Position numbers and translations under genes: made by a program. A stretch of DNA of 64,000 nucleotides, from assembly GCA_025996815.1 (NCBI GenBank), contig BNTT01000002.1, forward strand, positions 6,542-70,541, given 5' to 3'. The stretch's first letter is position 1. Every line of letters starts with the position of its first letter. This DNA is from Bacteroidia bacterium (GTDB taxonomy: Bacteria; Bacteroidota; Bacteroidia; Bacteroidales; Azobacteroidaceae). Under the pieces are notes generated by a model that did not search any database, was not told where the DNA came from, and saw only the letters and a list, made by a program, of their open reading frames with translations. Below are positions 40,430-48,742 of the stretch, one piece after another.

Positions 40430-41386
40430 ATGAAAATTGACTGTATGAGCAATAAACGTCTTAATCCGCTGAATGACTATCTGTTCCTCAAATATATGGG
40501 GGAGAAAGGAGATGAGGTGCAACTTCTGGCATTTCTTAATGCCGTGTTGCATCGCACCGGCAAGGATAATCTGCAATCGGTGGAAATCCGTGAAGACAGA
40601 GTGTTCACAGCCGAAATTATCGGAAACAAGACAAGCATTCTGGATGTCAGGGCTAAAACTGCCGACGGGACGAAGGTGAATGTTGAGGTACAACTCAGCA
40701 ATCTGGGCAATATGGACAAACGCAGTCTGTTCTACTGGAGCCGTGATTTCTCGGAAAGTCTCGAAAAGGGGCATGACTATGTGGAATTGCCTGCGGTAAT
40801 CAACATCAACATCGTCAATTTTGAGTTTCTTCCGGTGGATGATTTTCATGCGAGTTTCCACCTGTGGGAAGACCATAACCGTGAATGTCTGCTCAGCGAT
40901 GCACTGGAAATACATTTCATAGACATGGTGAAATTCAGATGTCTGGCAGAGAAGGATATTCTGAATAATTCTCTGCACCGTTGGCTAACTTTTTTTGATA
41001 AAAATACAAACAATATAATTTTAGAGGAGGTAATAAAAATGGATACGGCAATACAAAAAGCACAGGAAAGAATAACTTTCGTGGCGCAAGACAAAGAAAG
41101 TCTTTGGGAGTACAGAATGCGTGAAATGGCACTGTCAGACTATACCAGTGGCATGAACTTCGCAAGGAGGGAAGGCGAGGGAAAAGGAATTGCCATTGGC
41201 GAAAAAAGAGGCGAAAAAAGAGGAATTGTCATTGGCGAGAAAAGAGGCGAAAAAAGAGGCGAAAAAAGAGCGACCGTAAAACATACCCTCAAGTTAGCCC
41301 AACGTGGCATGAATGTCGTTGAGATAGCCGATATTATCGATTTGAGCATTGAAGAAGTGAAAAAAATCATAAAGAATGCTCAATAG
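40430..41386 (+). CDS. Rpn-family recombination-promoting nuclease / PD-(D/E)XK transposase-like protein
   Basis: The 318-residue product starts with NPLNDYLFLKYMGEKGDEVQ. The PD-(D/E)XK core follows: ILDVRAKTADGTKVNVEVQL, with the Asp and the ExQ pair as metal ligands. RSLFYWSRDFSESLEKGHDY and NINIVNFEFL are also typical. Rpn proteins are nucleases that raise RecA-independent recombination. Near the C-terminus a low-complexity stretch made of EKRGEKRG units is coded by a nearly exact 12-15 base DNA repeat (about 41186-41275). The 11-base promoter-to-ATG distance means an almost leaderless mRNA. Confidence 0.82.
   Translation: MKIDCMSNKRLNPLNDYLFLKYMGEKGDEVQLLAFLNAVLHRTGKDNLQSVEIREDRVFTAEIIGNKTSILDVRAKTADGTKVNVEVQLSNLGNMDKRSLFYWSRDFSESLEKGHDYVELPAVININIVNFEFLPVDDFHASFHLWEDHNRECLLSDALEIHFIDMVKFRCLAEKDILNNSLHRWLTFFDKNTNNIILEEVIKMDTAIQKAQERITFVAQDKESLWEYRMREMALSDYTSGMNFARREGEGKGIAIGEKRGEKRGIVIGEKRGEKRGEKRATVKHTLKLAQRGMNVVEIADIIDLSIEEVKKIIKNAQ
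41186..41275. repeat. Tandem GGCGAAAAAAGA-type repeat inside the Rpn-family gene
   Basis: Five copies of GGCGAAAAAAGA/GGCGAGAAAAGA, plus a longer ATTGCCATT/ATTGTCATT unit repeated twice. Unit lengths keep the frame, so copy number could vary. Confidence 0.65.
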
Positions 41387-41504
41387 CAAGTGGATACTGC
41401 TTCCGGCGTAGCAGACGAAATCAAAAGCGCAGAACTATGACTTTATTTTGATGCGTTTGCCCTGAAAAAGAATTAAGCAAACAGCATTTATTTCAAAAAA
41501 TGCG

Positions 41505-41512
41505 TACCTTTG
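41505..41512 (+). promoter_or_regulatory. -7 promoter box for the MBL-fold hydrolase operon
   Basis: TACCTTTG followed by CACG, 19 bases before the ATG at 41532. Confidence 0.7.
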
Positions 41513-41531
41513 CACGAAAATTACAAGAAAA

Positions 41532-42335
41532 ATGGCTCTGAAATTTTTGAGTTTGGCGAGTGGGAGTAGTGGCAACTGCTATTTTTTGGGGACGGAACAG
41601 TATGGGTTTCTCTTCGATGCCGGCGTTCCGTGCAGTCAAATCAAGGACGAATTGGGGAGGTATCAGATTGGGTTAGAGCACATTATGGGTATTTTTGTGA
41701 CACACGAACACGCCGACCATATCAAAGGCGTGGGCGCATTGAGCGGAAAGTATAATATCCCCGTTTACACCACAGAAGCCATTTTGGAGGGCATCGACCA
41801 CAGTTATTTCGTGCGCGAAAAACTGCACCCGCTGTGCCGGCGACCGTTGGCGAAGAACACGCCCGTGACGATAAAGGATTTTAGCATTACCGCATTTAGT
41901 GTGCCGCACGATGCACCGGAATGTGTGGGCTATCTCGTTGAGTATGAGCAACAAACGTGGGTGCTCGCAACGGATGTCGGGATAATCGACGACGAAGTGA
42001 GCCGCCACCTGAAACGGGCAAATCACCTCGTCATCGAGGCAAATTATGACGCAGAAATGCTGTTTACCGGAAAATATCCCGATTTTTTGAAAGAGCGCAT
42101 CACCAACGGCAAAGGGCATCTGTGCAACACGGACACCGCCAATTTTTTGGCGACAAATTTCGCCCCGCACCTCCGGAATATCTGGCTGTGCCACCTCAGT
42201 GGCGACAATAACCGTGCCGAACTCGCCTATTGCACCGTGCGCGAAGCGTTGGAATTTCAGTCGATAAACCTCGAAAATGTCACGCTGACCCCTCTGGAAC
42301 GCACTAATCCCTCAAAAATGTATATCCTAAAATAG
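41532..42335 (+). CDS. MBL-fold metallo-hydrolase (YycJ/WalJ-like)
   Basis: The 267-residue product starts MALKFLSLASGSSGNCYFL and has the metal signature THEHADHIKG, followed by later ligands in AFSVPHDAPECVGYLVE, LATDVGI, EANYDAEML and a final WLCHLSGDNN. SGSSGNC at the start is typical of the YycJ/WalJ group, hydrolases tied to DNA processing and cell-wall regulation in Gram-positives. In Bacteroidota the role is unknown. The gene abuts the next ATG directly, so it leads a three-gene operon through 44947. Confidence 0.85.
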   Translation: MALKFLSLASGSSGNCYFLGTEQYGFLFDAGVPCSQIKDELGRYQIGLEHIMGIFVTHEHADHIKGVGALSGKYNIPVYTTEAILEGIDHSYFVREKLHPLCRRPLAKNTPVTIKDFSITAFSVPHDAPECVGYLVEYEQQTWVLATDVGIIDDEVSRHLKRANHLVIEANYDAEMLFTGKYPDFLKERITNGKGHLCNTDTANFLATNFAPHLRNIWLCHLSGDNNRAELAYCTVREALEFQSINLENVTLTPLERTNPSKMYILK

Positions 42336-43178
42336 ATGAACAGTATGATACTCATAGCAGACAGCGGCTCCACGAAGACCGATTGGTGCGTGGCAGAGAA
42401 CGGCAAACAGGTGCGACGGATTGCTACCAAGGGCATTAACCCTTTCTTTCAGTCGGAAGAGGAAGTTATAAAGGAACTTCAGACGGCATTGCTGCCGGCG
42501 TTGAAGACCGCCACGTTCGACGCGCTCTATTTCTACGGCGCGGGGTGTCTGCCCGAAAAAATTCCGATGATGACGGGTGCGCTCGGCAAATGCCTCAAAA
42601 TCAAAGCGATAGATGTCAATTCCGATATGCTTGGGGCGGCTCGCGGGCTGAGTGGATGCCATCCGGGCATCGTCTGCATTATGGGCACAGGCTCCAATTC
42701 GTGCTATTACGATGGCTCACAGATAGTTAGCAATGTGTCGCCGTTGGGGTTTATCTTGGGCGACGAGGGCAGTGGTGCCGTGCTGGGCAAGTTGCTGGTG
42801 GGCGACATTCTCAAAAATCAGTTGCCTGCGGGGCTGAAAGAGAAGTTTTTGCAGCAGTTTGGGCTTACGCCGGGCGATATTATCGAGCGCGTCTATCGGC
42901 AGCCGTTCCCCAACCGCTTTTTGGCGAGCCTGTCGCCGTTTCTCAGCCAAAATATCGCCGTGCCGGAAGTGCGGCGCATCGTCTTGGATGCCTTCAAGGC
43001 GTTTCTCACCCGCAATGTGATGCAATATGACTATAAAAACAACAAGGTGCATTTCATCGGCTCGGTCGCATTCTACTACAAAGAGGTGCTGGAAGAGGCT
43101 TGTCGCGACACGGGGATGCAACTTGGGACGATTATGCAGGTGCCGATGGAAGGACTTATAAAATATCATTCAATATGA
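42336..43178 (+). CDS. N-acetylglucosamine kinase-like BadF/BadG-type ATPase
   Basis: The 280-residue product carries the phosphate-1 motif ILIADSGSTKTDWCVAE, then NPFFQSEEEVIKEL. CIMGTGSNSCYYDG is the phosphate-2 loop, and GFILGDEGSGAVLGKLL follows. A late VHFIGSVAFYYKEVL forms the adenosine-binding region. Members of this group phosphorylate N-acetylglucosamine and similar sugars. The neighbouring gene encodes a beta-lactamase-like/SGNH hydrolase, so amino-sugar or cell-wall recycling is a reasonable inference. The 3' end overlaps the next ATG by 4 bases. Confidence 0.82.
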   Translation: MNSMILIADSGSTKTDWCVAENGKQVRRIATKGINPFFQSEEEVIKELQTALLPALKTATFDALYFYGAGCLPEKIPMMTGALGKCLKIKAIDVNSDMLGAARGLSGCHPGIVCIMGTGSNSCYYDGSQIVSNVSPLGFILGDEGSGAVLGKLLVGDILKNQLPAGLKEKFLQQFGLTPGDIIERVYRQPFPNRFLASLSPFLSQNIAVPEVRRIVLDAFKAFLTRNVMQYDYKNNKVHFIGSVAFYYKEVLEEACRDTGMQLGTIMQVPMEGLIKYHSI

Positions 43179-44947
43179 AACAGACTATTATTTCGTTGGG
43201 CTTGCTGTTCAGTGTGCAAGTTGCTGTGGCTCAGCCCTTAGAGCGTGTGATTCCGGAGTTGGTGGGGATTGATTGCCGTCGCTTGCAGTATGCCGACGAG
43301 GCTATTTTGCAGGCTATTGCGGACAAGGAAATTCCCGGTGCCGTGCTGGCGGTGGTGCATAAGGATAAGATGGCTTATCTGAAAGCCTACGGCAACAAGC
43401 AGGTCTATCCCAAGACCGTGGCGATGGATGTGAACACCGTGTTTGATATGGCTTCGGTGAGCAAGTCGATGTCCACCGCCATCGCCGTGATGCAGTTGGT
43501 GGAGCGCGGCAAAATCCGCCTGCGCGACAGGGTGAGCCTCTATATTCCGGCTTTTGCCGACAACATCCGCATCGTTGATTTGCTCACGCACACCTCCGGG
43601 CTGCCTCCGTATGCGCCGGTCGATTCGTTGCAGAAGGTATATGGTGCGCCCAACCGCGATGGCTTGATTGGCTATATCGCCACGTGCAGGCGGGATTTTC
43701 AACCGACAACGGGTTTTCAATACAGTTGCCTCAATTTCATCACGTTGCAACGCATCGTCGAAATCGTGAGCGGGCAGAGCCTGCGCGACTATGTGAAAGC
43801 CAATCTCTTCGATGTTCTCGGTATGACGCACACCGACTATCAGCCCGCGGGCGAAACATTGAAGCGGGTGGCTCCCACCGAAAAGCAGAAAGACGGCAGC
43901 GTGCTCCACGGCGTGGTGCACGACCCGCTGGCGCGAATTATGAACGGCGGCATCTCCGGCAATGCGGGCGTGTTTTCGGATGCCAACGACCTGGCAATTT
44001 TGTCTGCCGCCCTGCTGAACAACGGCGAATACAGGGGCAACCGCATACTAAGCCCGCTGAGCGTAGCCGCGATGCGCACCGTTCCGCGTGAGGTAAGTGC
44101 CTTTGGACGTGCCCTGGGCTGGGATGTCTTTTCCGACTACGCCTCCAACAGCGGCGACCTGCTGGGCAAAAACACCTACGGACACACCGGCTACACCGGC
44201 ACCTCCCTCGTGATTGACCCCGACCACGAGGTCGCAGTTATCCTCCTCACCAACCGCGTGCACCCCGAAGACGTGAGTAGCGTGGTGCGCCTGCGGTCGC
44301 TGGTTGCCAACGCCGTGGCGGCGTCCCTCGAATGCCCACCCGCCCGACTCTATTTCCCGCACTACTACAAGCGGGTCGAACAGTTTAGGAACGAGCCGCC
44401 GATAACCTCAAACGACATCGTCTTCCTTGGCAACAGCCTGACCGAAGGCGGCAAGTGGGACAAACATTTTCCAAAAGAAAACATCGTCAACCGCGGCATC
44501 TCCGGCGACGAGGCAATGGGCATCTACGACCGCCTCTACCAAATTCTCCCCGCGAAGCCGAAAAAGATTTTCCTCCAAACCGGAGCCAACGACGTGTCGC
44601 ACAACCTGAGCGTGGACAGCATCGTGGGGCTAATCACATGCGTGGTGGACAAAATCCGTCAGGAATCGCCCGAAACGAAGCTGATTTTGCAAGGCTCGCT
44701 ACCCATCAACGAATCGTTTGGTCGCTACAAAGCCCTGACCGGCAAAACGGAGACCTTCCCCCTGCTCAACGCTCGCCTGAAGGCTATGGCAGAATCGCGC
44801 GGCATCGAGTTCGTCAATCTCTTCCCGCTCTTTGCCGACCCCAACACATACGTCCTGAACAGGGAACTGACCACCGATGGCTTGCATCTCAACAGCAAGG
44901 GGTATGATATTTGGGTGAAGCAGATTGCTTCACTTGTTAAGGATTAA
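43175..44947 (+). CDS. Secreted serine beta-lactamase-fold / SGNH hydrolase fusion
   Basis: The ATG at 43175 (in the ATGA overlap) gives 590 residues with a signal peptide ending VAVAQ. Residues about 30-390 form a class C beta-lactamase/DD-peptidase-like domain with SxxK at Ser94-Lys97 (ASVSKSMS), the YxN motif as YSCLN, and HTGYTG as the KTG-like box. Residues about 405-590 form an SGNH esterase: GNSLTEGG with catalytic Ser421, GANDVSHNL and the late DGLHLNSKGY (Asp and His). The combination suggests cleavage of two bond types in one substrate, perhaps cell-wall or acetylated glycans. The neighbouring amino-sugar kinase fits this. Confidence 0.85.
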   Translation: MKQTIISLGLLFSVQVAVAQPLERVIPELVGIDCRRLQYADEAILQAIADKEIPGAVLAVVHKDKMAYLKAYGNKQVYPKTVAMDVNTVFDMASVSKSMSTAIAVMQLVERGKIRLRDRVSLYIPAFADNIRIVDLLTHTSGLPPYAPVDSLQKVYGAPNRDGLIGYIATCRRDFQPTTGFQYSCLNFITLQRIVEIVSGQSLRDYVKANLFDVLGMTHTDYQPAGETLKRVAPTEKQKDGSVLHGVVHDPLARIMNGGISGNAGVFSDANDLAILSAALLNNGEYRGNRILSPLSVAAMRTVPREVSAFGRALGWDVFSDYASNSGDLLGKNTYGHTGYTGTSLVIDPDHEVAVILLTNRVHPEDVSSVVRLRSLVANAVAASLECPPARLYFPHYYKRVEQFRNEPPITSNDIVFLGNSLTEGGKWDKHFPKENIVNRGISGDEAMGIYDRLYQILPAKPKKIFLQTGANDVSHNLSVDSIVGLITCVVDKIRQESPETKLILQGSLPINESFGRYKALTGKTETFPLLNARLKAMAESRGIEFVNLFPLFADPNTYVLNRELTTDGLHLNSKGYDIWVKQIASLVKD

Positions 44948-45080
44948 TGATGGCGGGGCAGTGGGCGAAAACATCCGATAATCAAATTTGAAAATTATTT
45001 TTGGGTAAGTTCAATTAGTAACTGCGAAAAATTGTCCTTTTATATGAATTTTTTTGGTCAATAAATATAATTTAATAAAT

Positions 45081-47744
45081 ATGAATATGAATATGAATAC
45101 AATTTCAAAGACTTGGTGCGGCTTAGGGCTGTTGCTCACATTGATTTTCCCCTGTTTTAGCTCTCCGCTGGAGGCATCGCCGACAGGCAAAATTTATCCC
45201 TACACACGGTTTCCCGCAGAACTCTCTGCACAGCATGTCGCTCAAGGAATTTCAGATTTGATAAAGGCGCAGAGCGGGGGAGCTACGATTGCGCCGGAGG
45301 CAATTGATGGGATACCATATCTGTCGTATTCCGAACTGTATTCCGTTAAGATTATCGGCGCAAATCAAAGTGCAGACTTGGATGTATTGTGCTCTGAGAA
45401 CAGTCTGGCAGCAAGCGACCCACGCGTGTCCAAGGTGGAAGCCGCGCATTTTACAATGTTTGCATTCGACAGCGGTACTGTGGATGTAGAAATCACCTGT
45501 GGCTTTACGGTCAATGAGGTTGTGGTCCGACCAACATCTTACGGCATTACCCCCGTGATAGAAGGCAATGTTATCCGATTTCGCGTTGATGCGGACTTCC
45601 GCGCCAATCAATATATTGACGTAGAGGTCAATGGCTACAAAAATCCGCTGTTCCTCTTTGCGGAACAACCCGAACAAAATGTCCCAAATGTCGGCGATGC
45701 AAGCGTTAAGGTGTTTGAACCAGGCGATCACAGGAATGATATTATTGACCCCGCACAAGGAGAAACGGTTGCGTATTTCAAATCCGGCATACACCTTATC
45801 GGCAAGCAGTACCCTGTTCCCGCCAACACGATGCTCTATATTGCTCCGGGCGCAATCCTGCTTGGAAACCTATCGGGATATGGTCAGAACAATATCAAGA
45901 TAACCGGACGCGGCATACTGTCTTGTTCAATATATAAGTATTTGAACCGCGATGGCGTTGCAGACCTCGGAAATTTTACGTCCATCGGACTTTGGGGTGC
46001 CAATAACGTTTTGCTCGACGGACCCACAGTGCTCGGCAATATCTACTGGAATATAGCCTTTGATGGCCGCGACGGCGTTGTAAAAAATCTCAAGATAATG
46101 GGCTGGGAATGGAACACAGACGGAGTAAACGTTACTTATAACGCACAGTATAGCGACCTTTTCTTAATGAACAACGACGACGAACTGCGCATACGCATCG
46201 GAGCAAAAGGGGCAGTCATCCAACGCGCGGTGGTTTGGCATATAAAAGGCGGCAACGTATTTGTAGATGATCGTATGGAAGGCCCTATTCAAGACATTGA
46301 ATATCGTGATATAGATATTATCCGCAACGAATCTACTGACGGCGCAAATAATTTCAGCATTCGTTATGCAGAAGCACCCGCTTATATGTCTAACGTTCGC
46401 TTTATCAATATCAATTTTGAAGATGTTGTGAGTGACCGGCCGTTTTACTTTAATTACGGCGACCTTTACCCCTGGTATCTCATCACACCGGCATATCAGC
46501 GCAGCAATATGCGCGACGTTCTGTTTTCCGGTATAAACGTACCGGCTTCGATGCCGAACGCCTCTTTCGCCGGGCTGAATGATAAGCACACCATCGAAAA
46601 TCTCTATTTCAATAATTATAAAGTTGGTGGAAATATCGCGACAGATAAGTCCAATGGGCATATCACCACGAATAATTATACAAAAGGGCTTCATTTTAAC
46701 CAAGGTATGCTGGCACTGACATCGCCAAATTATAACGATTTATTTGAAACCGGCGACATCATTCATGTTTCAGCATCAGTCTATGAGTTCGACGATAATA
46801 TCGACAGAGTAGATTTCCTTTTAGATGGTATGGTTATCGCATCGGACACAGATGCGCCATATACCACCTCGATAGCAGCAACTAAAGGGATGCACACCTT
46901 GCTGGCTAAGGCTTATGGTAATAACCTACAAACAGGCGAGTCTTCCAAGATGCCGATAGGTGTCGGTGAAAATCTGTTGCAAAACGGCGGTTTTGAAGAT
47001 ACGGATATCTCAATATGGCAACCTATGGAAGAGAGCATATCCGTCAGCCGACTTACCACTTTTAATGGTGTATCCCCCGCAAAGGGTGTGGCTATGGCTC
47101 TGATTTCCGGAAATATCGGAGTTCAACATGAACGCTCGACTTACGGCACTGTGGAGCAGGATGTTACCGAAGCCCTTAAAACAGCGGGTCCCGGCACGTA
47201 TGGATTGAGTGCGCGTCTCTTCGCTAACGGAAGTTCCAACGGAGAAAAAATCGTGCTTGAGATTATTGACGATATGGGTACACATATCTATGACTCCAGA
47301 GGTATAGAGCACAATTGGCAGCCCACGATTGATAAGCGTTTCCAAACCATAACTTGGAAAGGCGAACTGAAAAGCGCACGCATCTATATTCTATCAAACA
47401 ATGAAGATAGCGCGGGCGAGTTTCCAACAGGGAAAACGAAGTTGCCTGTGCTTTTAGATGATATCAAATTATGTCATATTGACAGCACTGATATTCCAAA
47501 TGCAATTAACGACATTGAGGTTCCGGAAATTATTATTTATCCAAATCCGACAAGTGATTATTTACGATTTACAAACTACAATTTACAATTCAACAGTGCA
47601 GAAATTTTAGATATTACAGGCAAATTAATTTACAACAAATTAATTTACAATTCAATAGATGTATCCGGATTATCCGGTGGTGTTTATCTTATAAAAATAA
47701 ATACAGATAAGGGGAGTATTGTGAAAAAGTTTATAAAAAACTAA
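45081..47744 (+). CDS. T9SS-secreted beta-helix glycosidase (GH28/GH49-like)
   Basis: The 887-residue protein starts at the ATG triplet repeat ATGAATATGAATATG and has a signal peptide. A short beta-sandwich precedes a right-handed beta-helix (about 220-500) with NTDG at 345-348, near WEWNTDGVNVTYN, and NNDDELRIRIG. These recall the NTD and DD acids of GH28, or GH49 dextranases. An Ig-like domain (about 545-635), a CBM4/9/22-like sandwich (about 640-805, LLQNGGFEDTDISIWQP) and a type A T9SS sorting domain (about 815-887, IIIYPNPTSDYL to KFIKN) follow. It should be exported to the surface. Polysaccharide target unknown. Confidence 0.75.
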   Translation: MNMNMNTISKTWCGLGLLLTLIFPCFSSPLEASPTGKIYPYTRFPAELSAQHVAQGISDLIKAQSGGATIAPEAIDGIPYLSYSELYSVKIIGANQSADLDVLCSENSLAASDPRVSKVEAAHFTMFAFDSGTVDVEITCGFTVNEVVVRPTSYGITPVIEGNVIRFRVDADFRANQYIDVEVNGYKNPLFLFAEQPEQNVPNVGDASVKVFEPGDHRNDIIDPAQGETVAYFKSGIHLIGKQYPVPANTMLYIAPGAILLGNLSGYGQNNIKITGRGILSCSIYKYLNRDGVADLGNFTSIGLWGANNVLLDGPTVLGNIYWNIAFDGRDGVVKNLKIMGWEWNTDGVNVTYNAQYSDLFLMNNDDELRIRIGAKGAVIQRAVVWHIKGGNVFVDDRMEGPIQDIEYRDIDIIRNESTDGANNFSIRYAEAPAYMSNVRFININFEDVVSDRPFYFNYGDLYPWYLITPAYQRSNMRDVLFSGINVPASMPNASFAGLNDKHTIENLYFNNYKVGGNIATDKSNGHITTNNYTKGLHFNQGMLALTSPNYNDLFETGDIIHVSASVYEFDDNIDRVDFLLDGMVIASDTDAPYTTSIAATKGMHTLLAKAYGNNLQTGESSKMPIGVGENLLQNGGFEDTDISIWQPMEESISVSRLTTFNGVSPAKGVAMALISGNIGVQHERSTYGTVEQDVTEALKTAGPGTYGLSARLFANGSSNGEKIVLEIIDDMGTHIYDSRGIEHNWQPTIDKRFQTITWKGELKSARIYILSNNEDSAGEFPTGKTKLPVLLDDIKLCHIDSTDIPNAINDIEVPEIIIYPNPTSDYLRFTNYNLQFNSAEILDITGKLIYNKLIYNSIDVSGLSGGVYLIKINTDKGSIVKKFIKN
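47566..47650. repeat. AT-rich repeat inside the T9SS sorting domain
   Basis: ACAAACTACAATTTACAATT and the doubled AATTAATTTACAAC-type unit encode NYNLQFN and IYNKLIYN. They resemble the intergenic AT-rich repeats at 4069 and 58430. Confidence 0.5.
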
Positions 47745-47794
47745 AAAAATAGAAGTGTTTATTTGGAATTTTCGTCAGAGAATAATCATCATGT

Positions 47795-48640
47795 ATGGAC
47801 AAGAAAGAGATTTTAAATCTGATATTGCTAAATGTAGCGCGGGTAGAACGTGACGCCAATTGGAACTGGAAAAACGTCAACAGTCCGTTTGCACGTCTGT
47901 ACATGGTTGAAAGCGGTTCGGCAAGAGTGAAGATGCCGGACGGCGTGCATACGATTCAGTCCGGTCATTTGTATTTAGTGCCTTCATTTGTAACCCATAG
48001 TTACGATAGTGATGACGTATTTATTGTATATTACATTCATGTTTACGATGAGCACAATATTTTCGACAGGCTAAATTTCCCCTTTGAAGTGGATACCAAT
48101 GAAATAGAGCCGCTGTTAGTGAAACGCTTGCTTGCGATTAATCCTGACAGGGCGCTGAAAGTCTCCGACCCGGGCAAATATGACAATATCCCAACTTTAA
48201 TGCAGACTATCGTCCGAAGCGAACAGTTCTCTTTCAATTCCATTATGGAAACAAAAGGCATTTTGTTGCAACTTTTTTCACGTTTTATGGAGAAAGCGAC
48301 GTTCAAACAGGAATTTGTCGATGAACGTCTTGTCAAAGTGTTGCGCTATATTCGGGACAACATCACCCATAATATCACAGTGAATGAACTGTCAGCACTT
48401 TGTGGCCTCACCAACGACCACTTTACCCGATTATTCCGGAGAGACATGCAATGCACTCCCTTGCAGTATGTCAACCGGAAAAAGATTGAAAAAGCCCAAC
48501 TTTTACTAATTATCCGCGCAGAATCAATTAAAGATATAGCCTACGGTCTGTCATTTAACAATATTCCGTATTTCTGCCGCCTCTTCAAGAAAATAACCGG
48601 TATTTCGCCAAAAAAATATCGAGCAAAGGAAGAACGGTAG
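47795..48640 (+). CDS. AraC family transcriptional regulator
   Basis: The 281-residue product has an N-terminal cupin-type sensor (about 20-110) with YMVESGSARVKMPDGVHTI and HLYLVPSFVTHSYDS. The C-terminal AraC domain (about 180-281) has the two HTH motifs VNELSALCGLTNDHFTRLFR and IKDIAYGLSFNNIPYFCRLF, ending KKITGISPKKYR. It probably senses a sugar and activates the nearby locus. A 21-bp-spaced direct repeat directly downstream (48647-48678) in front of the next promoter is a likely binding site. Confidence 0.88.
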   Translation: MDKKEILNLILLNVARVERDANWNWKNVNSPFARLYMVESGSARVKMPDGVHTIQSGHLYLVPSFVTHSYDSDDVFIVYYIHVYDEHNIFDRLNFPFEVDTNEIEPLLVKRLLAINPDRALKVSDPGKYDNIPTLMQTIVRSEQFSFNSIMETKGILLQLFSRFMEKATFKQEFVDERLVKVLRYIRDNITHNITVNELSALCGLTNDHFTRLFRRDMQCTPLQYVNRKKIEKAQLLLIIRAESIKDIAYGLSFNNIPYFCRLFKKITGISPKKYRAKEER

Positions 48641-48646
48641 GGAGAT

Positions 48647-48678
48647 TGTCGGTTTTGGTCAATCGAATGTCGGTTTTG
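48647..48678 (+). promoter_or_regulatory. Putative AraC operator: two TGTCGGTTTTG repeats
   Basis: Perfect 11-bp direct repeats at 48647-48657 and 48668-48678, phased 21 bases (two helical turns) apart. The second ends 26 bases before the -7 box of the isochorismatase-ThuA gene, where an upstream promoter element would sit. Confidence 0.6.
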
Positions 48679-48704
48679 TATAACTTTTATTGATTTTTAC
48701 TGCT

Positions 48705-48712
48705 TACCTTTG
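48705..48712 (+). promoter_or_regulatory. -7 promoter box for the isochorismatase-ThuA operon
   Basis: TACCTTTG followed by CAGTC, 30 bases before the ATG at 48743; lies just after the putative AraC operator. Confidence 0.7.
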
Positions 48713-48742
48713 CAGTCGATAACAATTTAATAATTATACAAG

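Noticed and set aside
41186-41275. Considered as a CRISPR-like array
   Set aside because: Units are directly tandem with no spacers and are read in frame inside a gene.
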